Part shown: piece after piece, positions 36,701 to 47,854 of the stretch | Numbering within the stretch: position 1 is the stretch's first letter | How the letters are laid out: every line of letters begins with the position of its first letter | Origin: Lumnitzera littorea | Lineage: Eukaryota; Streptophyta; Magnoliopsida; Myrtales; Combretaceae | Assembly: GCA_024138015.1 (NCBI GenBank) | Contig: JAMXBB010000004.1 | Location: 112,443,692-112,507,691, forward strand | Direction: 5' to 3' | Length of the DNA stretch: 64,000 bases | Translations under genes and position numbers: made by a program | Notes under the pieces: model-generated | Databases searched by the model: none | The model's input: only the letters and a program-made list of their open reading frames with translations | What the model was told of the DNA's origin: nothing

Positions 36701-38544
36701 CTCAACCACATCCAAGAAAACCTGATAGTAAAGTAATGGAGTTTCCAATTATATAACAAAAACCTGAAATACTAAATATAATACATGCCAATAAGAAATC
36801 TTACTTCATTTTTCTTGTATCGTATGCCTTCACTCCTCCAAGAAACTGCATTTGTCACTGCCATTGGTGGCCGCTGAGCAACCTCCAGCCTATATGCATC
36901 AGTTTTGATGAACTCACTGAGAATATTAGCTTCCGTGTATTGAGGAAAACCAAAATCCATTATTTCATCAAGCAATTCATACTGCCCCCGAACAAAAAAA
37001 AAAAAAAAGGAAAGAAAGAAAAAGGAAGAAGAAGAAGAAGAAGAAGAAAAAGAAAGGAATGAAGAAGAAAGAAGATTCATCAGAAAATGTTGCTACATGG
37101 ATTCTTCTTCTATGAATATAATCATCAGCTTCTTACCACAACCACAAAATTATCTCTCAAAGATTCTTCTTCTAGTTCCTCAAAGTAATGCTTGAACACC
37201 TATAAATGAAGAGAACAATCAATGCTTCATGAAGTTACTGCCAAGTCGATGCCAACTATATCAGATCAATCATGAGAAATTTTGGGAATACTTACACCAA
37301 CTACACGATGCAGAAAGAGAAGAATGCTGGCAGCATTACAGTTTTGCCTGGAAGCAGCGGTCAAATAAATATTATTGTGCTGTATAAACATGTAGGTCAC
37401 ACCATCGTCATACACAACAGGATCTTGTGACTGCGGATCACCACCCTGAGACAGATAATGAGAAGATAACAATAAAAAAATGGATATAATCCTGCTATGA
37501 TATTTCTCGCCAAAACATATCATAAAGTTTCTCTGGTGGCATATAATGAACCGACATCTACCTGGAAGATATCAGAACCAAGCTGGAAAAGCCATAAATC
37601 TCAAACTTTTTCTCACTTAGAGTACACACACTTCATTGAAAGGATTTAGGTAAATCTTGAGAAAAGAGATCATAATTTTGGATGCAAAACAATCTACATT
37701 TGAAAGAAAAAATTCCATTAAACATGGGGAAAAAAATAATCATATTCTTTTCTCAAAAGATACATATGTCATTTTCATCTATTCTTGAACACTTTGAACA
37801 CATACCATCAGCACCAACTACCAAATATTCCCATTACTTCTAACCTCCACAGGCTACTAGTTTAGCTTGTATAACCATATAATTAGCAGTTAGCATATCT
37901 CCTGCCAACTAATACTAACATTTTGACACTTGATACTAACGTTAAAACTATTAGATCGTAATGCCATCACAGAAACAAGGAAATAATTCTTTTGCAAAAC
38001 AAACACATCGTTATACTCTTCGCTACAAAAATATTCTAATCAGCATTACTGCCGTACAGCAAGTACGTTCCTTTCACATACTAATTTCCTTATTCATGGG
38101 CACACCAATGAGAAGGATACTAAAAGACAATCATATACAACTACTTAGCATCCTACAATGAGATTCAAATAACAAAATGATTATATCACTATAAACTTAA
38201 ACAAAATTCACCTTACAATCACATTTTGCATATTCAACTCTTAATTTATTCATAATATACATTCAATTAATGAAATTAAGAATCCTTGCATTATAATTAG
38301 ATCATATATTCAACAAAAAAGATTGAAAAGTTGTATTTTCTTATGAAAGAAGAAAAAGCTGAACGTGTTCGTGATGAATAATCAAAATGATAAAGACGAA
38401 AGAGTGATCGAGAACCTCTTTTTCGATGAGTTTGGTGAAGAAACGCTCGGCTTGAACGGCGGTGACGTCACCGCGGTAGTCGCGCCAGATCAACACGCGC
38501 CCCTTTATGTCCATTAGGAACAGCGCCGACGCCGCGCCAGCCAT
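30793..38544 (-). CDS. AP1M2: AP-1 clathrin adaptor complex, medium (mu) subunit
   Basis: The mu subunit of AP-1 recognises YxxPhi sorting signals on cargo at the trans-Golgi network/early endosome and works with gamma, beta and sigma subunits. Eleven exons in coding order: 38416-38544, 37296-37445, 37137-37199, 36805-36981, 36618-36721, 33156-33263, 32957-33053, 32165-32262, 31376-31517, 31139-31261 and 30793-30891. They join without a break to 429 residues, the size of Arabidopsis AP1M2/HAP13 (428). The protein begins 'MAGAASALFLMDIKGRVLIW' (longin-like N-terminal domain, residues 1 to about 140) and the mu homology domain runs from about 170 ('RPPMAVTNAVSWRSEG') to the end ('WVRYITVAGEYELRLV'). 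All introns are GT-AG except the last, which starts with GC after 'FTVSGIQ'. The fifth intron (33264-36617) is unusually long and contains mobile-element debris. A GA/G17 tract lies just upstream of the start. Confidence 0.95.
33840..34100. repeat. GC-rich repeat in AP-1 mu intron 5
   Basis: About half G+C in strongly AT-rich surroundings, with repeated CCCAGCC/GGCTGGGTT and GGTTCA-like words. It opens overlapping frames on both strands that have no known motif. It is probably a degraded non-autonomous transposon. A similar word pattern recurs at 34615-34705. Confidence 0.4.
35354..36010 (+). mobile_element. Ty3/gypsy fragment (gag zinc-knuckle region joined to pol 3' end and LTR-like DNA) in AP-1 mu intron 5
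   Basis: The frame at 35354-35614 reads 'RGLCFNFHKPFSHKYRCNKL' then 'LEVED', the typical gypsy 'KGLCFxCDEKxSxGHxCKxxxLxxLE' gag segment with the second zinc-binding Cys changed to Phe. After a short stretch it reads 'FKLEDKLNVKGRAI', which resembles the last residues of a pol polyprotein before the polypurine tract ('ggggagggcaatattatgg', 35591-35610). PR, RT and INT are missing between them. AT-rich LTR-like DNA follows to about 36010. It lies antisense to the host gene. Confidence 0.55.
36300..36475 (-). mobile_element. tRNA-derived SINE candidate in AP-1 mu intron 5
   Basis: On the minus strand an A box TGGCTTAATGG (36437-36447) is followed 41 bases later by a B box GAGTTCAAATC (36385-36395), the normal pol III spacing. 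The sequence between does not fold as a tRNA, so a SINE is more likely than a tRNA gene. The tail is not clear. Confidence 0.5.
36990..37080. repeat. TTC/poly-T pyrimidine tract in AP-1 mu intron 3
   Basis: On the coding strand this is (TTC)n, TTTCTTTCTTTCC and a T-rich run ending at the acceptor of exon 4 (36981). It fills more than half of the 155-base intron and is likely to vary in length. Confidence 0.85.
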
Positions 38545-38582
38545 TTGATTGAAGAGAGAGAGAGAGGGGGGGGGGGGGGGGG
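38545..38582 (-). promoter_or_regulatory. C17-(CT)n leader directly upstream of the AP-1 mu start codon
   Basis: On the + strand, GA repeats (38552-38565) run into 17 consecutive G (38566-38582). On the gene strand this gives a pyrimidine leader ending about 20 bases before the ATG. CT-rich leaders are common in plant 5' UTRs, but a 17-base homopolymer is unusual. Confidence 0.7.
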
Positions 38583-39030
38583 TATTGACTCACACCGTCA
38601 CACGACCGCCACCATCGTCGTCGAAGTTGAATCGATCAGGTGCTCGAAGTATATTTCTCACGATCTTCTTCTGTTTTGCGTTTGCAATCCCTTCCAATTT
38701 TTTGACTCGGAGGTGGAGAATTTTTTTTTTCTTGGTAGAATAAAAAAGGAAAATTAGAAAAGGCAAAATTGGACCGGGACTGAACCGCCGCCTGTAATGC
38801 AAAATTAGCGAAAAGAAGGTTTTGTTTTTTGTTTTTTTTTCCTTTTTTTTTGGGGGGGTCTTAGAGAAGGGAAAAAAAGAGTATGAGGAGTAAAATACTT
38901 TTATCCAAAGGTAAGCAACATTATACTCTCCCAAAAATTATAAAATGCTTAGAAAATAACTATGAAGAGAAAATTCAAATTCTAATCTATTTCAACAAGC
39001 TACCATTAGCAATATCATTAAGCTATAACT
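38583..39030 (-). other. Upstream region of the AP-1 mu gene
   Basis: It contains poly-T/poly-A and G8 runs and no convincing TATA box. Open frames on both strands here (38545-38757 and 38590-38934) are low-complexity shadows. The promoter and transcription start probably lie here. Confidence 0.4.
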
Positions 39031-42000
39031 ATCACGATCTAAGGGCAGTTTAATCATAGCAAATATCATATATCGCATTAAAAACCACAGATTAGTTTCT
39101 CTTCCAATTATGGATCCTTCATATAATATACAAAGTTACTACAACCACTAATTTCCTAAAAGTAATCAAATAAAAATAATATTATAATATACATATATTT
39201 ACATAACGTTTAGACCAAAGTAGTTATACTATATATAAGTTATAATACTCTAAGTTAAAAGTACAGTAATTACACAAGGTTATAACAAAATAACACATGA
39301 ACTCTACTTATATTCTTTTGATACTTAGAATTTCTCACTCTTACCTAAGATCCCACACTAACCTCTCACATCCGACAATCAACGACTATAAAAAGGTAGT
39401 CCTATAATAAAAGTTTATAAAAGTATAAACTAAACAGCTTAGTGAGTTAATCTCTTAATCACACTAACAAGCAAGATATATACACTAATTCAAGTGTATG
39501 AATGCATAAATAAGTAGAATGTTAACCAGATTCATACAATTAAACATGTATTGTATACAACTTAGATTTAACATTCTCCGAAATTAGGGTTGGAGTATAC
39601 ATAGCATCAATATGATCCAGGTTTTATACCTGAACTTACTTTATTATAAAACTCCGCATTTCATATTCAAATAAATCAAATTCGTTTGTTTTAATTAAAA
39701 ATTAAGTTCTAGGTATGATTATAAGTAGGCTTCCGCAGTCCACATTTACCCCTAAACGGAGACCTTTGGACTTAATCCTTTATCAAGCGATTTGTACCTT
39801 TAATGCCTAGTATTTCCACGGGTTAAGTTAAGGTCATATTGTACGTATATACCGTACTCAACCACTATATTCATAAATTTAACAATCTACATAAAGTCTC
39901 TCCTTACCTTTATGTGATGTGACCACTATAATTAATATATGTAATACATGTTCCACTTTACTTAATTAGGTAGATATAGTTAAGTTCGATTATTGTATAA
40001 CCAATCAATATCTCAAATAATATAATTCCTATCCAATTCACTATGCAATAAACAATTTGTTATCAGTAATTAAAGTAACTTGGTAGTTCAACAAAAAATA
40101 GTATTCACATGCATATTTCCAACCCCATACAATATCAAATTCACAATATTATTTAAATTCCCTAACCATAAACACAAACAAGCATAAAATTATAGAGATT
40201 ATTCACTCAACCATGATGTCTCCACGTGTCGTAGTAATTCTCAGGAAGATCCGAACCCATATCAAGATCACTTGATTATTAGGAAAATGGAAATGGTAAT
40301 AAGTGACTAAGTGAATTAATTATCTTAGGTAATTATTTATTTAAATTTACTTAGGTTTTCTATTAGTTTTCCTTCGATTGAACTCTTTTACTAATCGCAT
40401 ATAATTTTTTCGTTTTATTTGCGATATTCATACTTTTATAATTGATTTTCGTCGTATTTTAACGTATATCCACATAGCGTCTATTTTGGACATTATAACC
40501 CGTATTTTTTATCATAGAATAAAATATTACAAATTTTATTATTTTGGATTAATTAATTATAAGTTATTATTTTAAGCTTCTTTTTACATATTTATGATTT
40601 AATAAATGTCTAAATTTTCATATTTTGAAAATTTCTTATTGTTAAGTATATTTTATCACAATTTACTTATTTTTCTATTTTAAAGATTTAATACTTATTT
40701 AATTCATTTTTACTACTTTAATAATTTTTTAAGTAATTAATTATTTTATTATTATTATTATTATGAATTTAATTAAATTTTATTAAATACTAACGTAGCA
40801 GCATGGAAAGGTGCTACGTGTCATTCTCGTATATTTTGCATATTTTTCAAATTTTTCTTATTTTTTATTTTACTTAATATTTATTATTATATTTTTATTA
40901 AATTTTGCAAATTAATCCTTTTCCAATTTCTTTAAATCTCATAGCACACTTATATATATATATATATATATATTATCTTACTTTATTTATTAATGTAATA
41001 TTATGGTATATTATACATATACTATTTAAGTATACCCGTATACTTTTACATAATATACCATTAATATACATATTTTTATACATATATATATATACTTATG
41101 TAATTAGTTTTCCTCTCTTATTTATACATATATACTTATGTAATGTAATAATATAACCCTAAATATATTATATGTACTATACGCATACATATACCTATAC
41201 GATACCTATACCTATATTATACTTGTATTTTTATACTTTATACATACACACACATATATATGTATGTATTCGGTCACTTATTTATACATATACATATATC
41301 ATGAAAATACTTAATATACATACATATATATTTGGCTACATATTTATACATATACATTTATCTATCAAGAAAATAATATTCATGCCATATATATATATAT
41401 ATATATATACATTTACACAAATCTTTTTGTACCAAATATTGTATAGTCAATTATAATATATAAGTACACATAGCTATATCTAAATATTTATACTTATATG
41501 AACACATGTACATGGCATAATACTAAGTTTCCATAAATCCCAATACATGTACATAAACTCTTTTTGCAAAATTTATAAAACACATGTAAATTCACTACAT
41601 ACTCTTAGAATATATAAAATGCTACAACATATATGTATGTGAAAGAATACATCTAGATGATTTTTACAAAATAATTATAATATACATACTAAATATTTTT
41701 TCCTTTGAAATGGTTAGAATTAGTACTCCCAAGATTCTTCTTCTTTATGCTTTACTTGATTTATGCTTTACTTGATGTAATTGAAATCAAAAGAAATAAA
41801 AAAGGCAAGGGGAAAAGGGGCTTCATGGTTTAGGGAAAATATATGGGTAGGGTTTTGTTTTGTGTTTGAAAAATGTGTGCTTGTTTTTTTTTTTTTTCTT
41901 CCAACAAGCATGATACTTAGTAAGGGAAGGATAAGAAAATGAAATGTAAAAGAGAAAAGTAAGATAAGCTAATTAATTGATTTGACATGAGGATTATCTA

Positions 42001-42620
42001 ATGCTTTTGTTTACTTGCATAATTAACATGTGGTTAATACAAGTTACACAAGTGTCCACCAAATTTCATTTTGGAACTCAACGTGGCAAAGAGAAAAAAA
42101 TAGGGAAGGAAAATAAAAAGAGAAAAGAAAAATAAAAATAGAAAAAAAATTGTACTTTTCTAAACATAAAAATTATAAATTTAGTAATTATGAAATAATA
42201 TTAAAATTTTATAAAATTTATTAATTAAATTGTTACCTATTATATTCATAATATTTAAAAGTTATCTCAACGTGTATGTTAACAATTTTACGCGATTACG
42301 TATATTAATCGATAATCTTATTCAACTAAGGTTTTATTACTGATAGGGTAAATTTAATCATTTTATAAATTTAAAGTTATAGTTTTAAGATTTTTATTAA
42401 ATTCTAATTCAATCTCAAGTATTCATACATATATAAAGTTTAAGATTTTCGCACGCGATTTAAATTTTGATTAAAATTCTATAGTTTTTATTACTTATAA
42501 TATATTTAAATTCATTATTTAATGAAATTTTTATCTTACTTAGCCTTATTAATTTATGAAGTTATCTAGAGCACTTGGATTTCCTTTAGGATTTAAACCA
42601 ATAACTTTACAAGGTTTACA
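39031..42620 (-). mobile_element. Decayed long LTR-like sequence
   Basis: Read on the minus strand it begins near 'TGTAAACCTTGTAAAG' (42620) and ends near 'GATCGTGATA' (39031). A 'cactaagctg' box lies at about 39432-39441, as in the solo LTR at 50384-53486. It contains TATACATA low-complexity DNA (40930-41560) and resembles 1-2147 in inverted orientation. Flanking 5-mers (ATAAC and ACAAC) match at 4 of 5 bases, so the borders are tentative. Open frames at 40905-41156 and 41172-41456 are translated low-complexity repeats. Confidence 0.5.
42170..42620. repeat. Dispersed repeat, direct copy of 8330-8770
   Basis: It shares 'caattttacgcgatta', 'ttatagttttaagattttta' and neighbouring words with the left copy over about 430 bases in the same orientation. 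It forms the outer end of the 39031-42620 LTR-like block. Confidence 0.6.
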
Positions 42621-42972
42621 ACAACATAAACGGAAAAAAAAAAAAAAGGGAAGAAGATAACTTTTTTATTAATCCTATTATAAATGTATAGATAAGCTCG
42701 ATAAAAATATAGTAACTCAAGATTCATTGATTTAAATTTTTATATACTTTGTAACCAATTTAAATAAAAATTTATTGTAGGTTTATTCTATGGTGTTAAT
42801 ATTAAGCACGGCTTTACTAACTCAAAAAAAAAAAAATTGATTGATACATAAATTCAATTACATTGATTGATTTCACTAATGATAATACACATCATAAAAG
42901 ATTTGTATATAAAAGCGAAGATTGAAATTACTTCCATCTATGTACATATTCCTTGCAAATGGTACTCTAGTA

Positions 42973-43495
42973 TTAAGGGTGAGTAGGTAACATGTTTTAC
43001 GAGTTACCTACCCATACCCTGCTCCATTAGCTAGGTTTTAGGTATAAAATTACTTTAAAACCAATATCCTTGTACTCTAAAGTATATTGGATATAAGTTT
43101 CAAGGTATTATGTATCCATCATATTATAATAATTAGTTAATATTAATAAATAAAAAAAATTAATACTATTGTATTTTTCTTTAACCTTAAAGAAAATAAC
43201 AATAAAATCTCGACATACACTTTCTTTTTTCTTTTGTTGGCATATGTTCTAAGTTTCCAATAAAATGTTTTGAATGATGTAGTGTTATTGATATGCATCG
43301 TGTACTTGATTATTCAATATATTTTATCAATGTTACTTAACACATGGTTTTCTATATTATGTGTATAATGATCCTATGGTTTGATAACACATGGTTTTCT
43401 ATATCATTCAATATACTTATGTTTATTAGTACCTACAGAGTAAGTTATAGGTAAAGTCTCATATCTTGTTGACCTTGTATCTGCTCATCCCTAAC
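42973..43495. mobile_element. Candidate MITE of the 'GGTAxxGGGTA' class
   Basis: The left end is 'TTAAGGGTGAGTAG' and the right end, reverse-complemented, is 'TTAGGGATGAGCAG'. Next to the left end are 'ttacctacccataccctg' and 'accaatatcc', words known from degraded hAT-like elements of plants. It has no coding content. No exact 8-bp target duplication is seen. Confidence 0.45.
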
Positions 43496-44875
43496 CAGCA
43501 TTATTAGTGCAAAAGGAATCAATTTCTTCTATAATGCTCATAAAATTAAAAACAAATGAGGGTAATTTTAAATTTTCTAAATGACTTAATAATGCCTCAA
43601 AAGTTTCTAAATAATTCAAGTTTGCACTTAAATACAATTCTAATGTTAAATTCAAATAAGAAGACAAACGGATACTTGTTATATCATTATATTATAGCTT
43701 AAACTTAATTAAAACAACATATTAATAATTGTTATATCATCAATTATAAACAAATTCAAACTTAGCCAATGTTTACAACATTACTTATTATGCGTTTTGT
43801 TAAATCAAATAAATAGTAGATATGTAATATGAACAAAGTGTTAATTGGTTATAATATTAAAATCAATTTTTAGAGGCATTATCAATTATTTCATTCAATT
43901 GAAAGTTTTATATAGACCCATATAAATTATGAGACTAGGTTTACCCTCCAATCATACACATAAACATAAGTAGATATCTTTGTTTCTAGTGTATGTTTGT
44001 GAACTTTCAATATTGTGCCATTTCTTATGTCTATAGATTCTTTTGCACTCCATAGATATAGTGGTGTTTGTGGCATTTCATTATCTTCTAAATCACATTC
44101 AATGTTCCATGTAAGATAAAGTTATATAACTTAATATTATATCATATTTTTGTTTAGAATAAAAGAAATTAGAATGTAGAAAGGAAGTTAAGAGTGCGTT
44201 GCCAAACCTTGGGGGCTAGTTTGAGGAATTGTTATTTTTTTCCCGTTTTGCCTAGATTCTTTAGGGTTTATTTATTCAATATATTTGTAAATAATTTAGG
44301 TACCGAGCTCAAATTGATAATGTATTTATAAAGAGGATTACACGGTCATAACTTATTTATTTTTCGTGTCAATTTTGCTTACATAAAACTATTTATGATC
44401 GTATCAAGCTAAGCAAATGATGATGTGCCAAACTACTATCCTTACTATAAAATAGCTAGGTGTGTACCCAACATATCCATGGTTAGGATGTGTTTAAAGT
44501 ATAAACATTTATACAAGCTACTTTATTAGGATGGAAAAGATCCGATAAAATAGCAAATTCTCAAATTTTAGTTATAATAAGTATGAAATATTTTTACTCC
44601 GGATGAGGTCATCTCTAAGAAGAATTAATAATTGAAATAGATAAGAGTTTTCTAAAATCTTGCATTCATATATATCAAAAGAGATCATTTACAAACAAGC
44701 CTGACAAGAATTCCAAAACCATCGCTAAAAAAAGACCCACAAACGATAATTTAGGAGCTTTAGCAACATTGAGGTGTAAATGCACATTCTCGTAAGGTAA
44801 GTGAGCGGAAACTGCATTGCATGCTAGACCAAACCGTGTGTGGTTTGACCTGTGGATATTCACTCATGTTTATCT
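43496..44875. other. Intergenic, no gene recognised
   Basis: AT-rich DNA without coding support. The part next to 44875 is probably the 3' UTR of the minus-strand receptor kinase. Confidence 0.45.
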
Positions 44876-47854
44876 TTATCTTCCATTGATCAAACCGCTG
44901 AATACAGGGCTTTTTCCTCCTTGTGATGCTTCCCATTCAAGTGAGGAAATCAAGATGTGTGAGAGTGCTTGAACTATTTCTTTCATTTCTGGTCTATCAG
45001 CCGTGTTTTCGCTCAAACACCTTCTAGATATTTCCGCCATCTGCACAAACGCAACATATATATCAGCGAAAATCAGTATATTCAGATGTGTTTTCAAATG
45101 CACAGCAAGGAAAGTGTAGTGTTTGCTGACTTTATGAACTTCCTCCAAGGGATAACTTCCTCTTAAATTGGAGTCCAAGTTTGCCTCCAAAGCTGCTTGA
45201 GAATATTGGCTTTCGAAAATTGTTGTCACCTGAGGATATTGGCAAGAAATATATCGACAACCATAAATATGAATGTCGAAGTTTTACCTACCTATTTGCA
45301 ATTCATCCAAATATGATATAGCAGAAGAAAAATATGATTTTGCCGATAGGAAGTCCTAGAATAAGGCCATAGTTCGATCTGCAGACATGATTCATGCTGC
45401 TTCTTGCTTTTTGCACTCATGAATGAAGACAGTGTTATAGAAGTGACAATTGATTGCCAAGTTCTACTCAATCATACTCCTGCTTTTTGTTTTTCTCTAC
45501 AGTTAGAAACTTGGCCGCGGTGGTAACAAAAATAATTACTTGAAGCAAGAAATTGAAGTTTGCTTCTGGTGACTTACGAGAGCTGCCATTGATCTGAACT
45601 TCTTAGGGTCCTTAGGATCACGCGTAAGTGCACGCCTGCCAGTCATGAGCTCTGCTAAAACCACTCCAAAAGCATAGACATCCCCTTTTGCCGTCATCCG
45701 CAGTTCAGTAACAGACCTGCAAATTAATGAAGAGTTCAACAGACGAGTTATTAACCCAATGTTTTGGTGTTCAATGTAGTAAGAATGTATTTCGATAGGA
45801 ATATCTTATTCTTTCATTTAGTAGGAATGATTTAACAAATTTTCCATATAGAGAATGCAAGAATCATACTCGGGGGGAATATATCCGGGTGTCCCAACTA
45901 GGCGTGTTGCCATGAATTCTTCTTCATTTGATCTATCCACTAGCCTTGCCAGGCCAAAATCTGCAACCTATCAATACAGGACACCAACACTTCTTCTGCT
46001 AAGTAGCAACGGAGGGCACGACTAAATGAAAGCAGGAACAAATTAGAATCTACATTGGATGGTTCTGAAGTACCTTTGCTCTTAGTCCTAGGTCAAGGAG
46101 AATGTTACTGGTTTTGATGTCTCGGTGTACATACCGTGCTTTTGTGTGATCATGAATGTATTCAATACCCCTTGCTGCATCTAGTGCTATATTTGCTCTT
46201 GCTGTCCATGACAGTGGCTGGAGACCTGTAATCACTATTCCTTGAATAACTTTAAGAGCACAGTTCTTGCAGCCTCAAGGATTTCTGCAGTTATTTTGGT
46301 GTTATTTATAATCTCACATGGACTGTTACGTTACCTTTTAGCAAAGGGTCATGAAGATGATCATTTAAGGATCCGTTCTGAACATATTCATAGACCAAAT
46401 ATAGATGGTTGTCGCTGCTTGCATATCCAAGAAGCTCCACCTGGAAAACTAGCCGGGTAAGTGAGATCATTTTACTTGTAACATCGAAATGAAAATTGTG
46501 AATCGACGTTCCTACCACATTGATATGATGTATCTTGCATAGAACCTTGATCTCCGAAAAGAATTCCTTTGACCTGCTCGATCTCATCTTCTTTATTGCA
46601 ACTTCCTGCGGAACAGTAATTTCAGTATGAACAGGGATTGCACTTGCATAGTTTGATTGGATTTGAAAATCATACCCGTTCCCCTAGCACACCGAAGTAC
46701 ACACTTCCATATCCACCTTCCCCAATTTTCCTCGTTTCATCAAAGTTTCTTGTAGCTTCAACAATCTCATCTGATTTGTATATAACTGGTCTTTCTGATT
46801 CCACATCTGCGAAACAACATCAATGGAGAAGGTTATTCTTATCTTATAGCGAAAAAAATTCCTGTTCTGTCTGAGACAATACTGACCTTTAATGTCTGCT
46901 GTATGGAAGGCTTGGTTCCATGTAGTATTCCTTCTAATACTTGAATTTCCGGTGGGAGTTTTGGTGTTTTCTTGTCTTACTTTGCTTCTTCTTTTTCTTC
47001 TCCATAGAAACAAGATCATTGTATTCATGAACAACAGAGTCACCACAGACAAGACCACAGCAAGTATCAGAATCCTTCTTTTCTGTTTTCCTAGCTTGAA
47101 CAAAAGCAGTGGGTCAATAAAATGCAGTTTCAAAGCACGAAATTAAATCTCAGACATGTTACATGTTAAAACAGTAGTGCATCAAGTTCATTTGAATCTG
47201 CTCACCTTCTCGGACATCCCCTGTCAGCATAGGCACATACAGCACCCACCCAACGTCGATGAAACTCGGGTTTCTAGTCAGTCTTGCATTTAAATCCTCA
47301 ATTCCATTCAAATCCGAAGATAGAAGCTGTGCTATCTTTGCCAGAGTGTCATGTTCTTGAACTGTATAAGTCACAATCTTCGAAGACTCAGTATCTGCAC
47401 ACCCACATAGGAGGTGTATAGTTACTACATCACCTGAAACAAATAGCCCCTCTTCTCCTGGAACCTCCAAGGCTTGTCCACTGTAAAACTCAGTGGCAAC
47501 ATGCATAAACGATTCACCTGATCGTGCATGATAGGAAGTGTCATAAAAGTATCCATTAGTGCCATTCACATCTTTGCAAGTGCAAAGGACTGGAATGAGA
47601 TAGTCATGATCGGCACCGCTCTGTATAGGTTCGATTCGAGAAGCATTCACTGAATACAGGGAGGCTATTTCCTCAACCTGGAGGCCCCTGGAGATGTGGT
47701 ATAAGTAGGAATTGCATGTCTGGACATGATCTTTATTACATGTGAAAGGATACATGAGACTTGTCTTGCTGATGACATTTATGGAGAGACAGACATCAAA
47801 TATAATGGCTGCTAAGAGAAGAAGTAGGAAACATTTCACTTTTGAGAGAGCCAT
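44876..47854 (-). CDS. LYK3: LysM domain receptor-like kinase (AtLYK3/EPR3 type)
   Basis: A plasma-membrane receptor kinase of the family that senses chitin-like or exopolysaccharide glycans. Ten exons in coding order: 47206-47854, 46887-47090, 46676-46806, 46516-46605, 46335-46440, 46074-46225, 45870-45967, 45578-45716, 45131-45229 and 44876-45040. They join in frame to 610 residues with GT-AG borders. Residues 1-24 are a signal peptide. The ectodomain has C-x-C pairs ('CTCKD', 'CGCAD') and a clear LysM with 'YTVQEHDTLAKIAQLLSS'. The membrane span is about 223-246, followed by a basic stop-transfer segment. The kinase keeps the glycine loop 'GEGGYGSVYFG' (313-323), K333 in 'VAIKKM', the 'HRDIKTSN' loop with D429, and 'DFG' with D447. 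It is therefore an active-looking RD kinase, unlike the LYK4/LYK5-type pseudokinases. Assignment to the LYK3/EPR3 branch rather than CERK1 is from the N-terminal pattern ('SKTSLMYPFTC') and is less sure. Confidence 0.92.

Noticed and set aside
40905..41456. Open frames of 83 and 94 codons rich in Tyr, Ile and His
   Set aside because: They translate TATACATA-type low-complexity repeats and have no domain.
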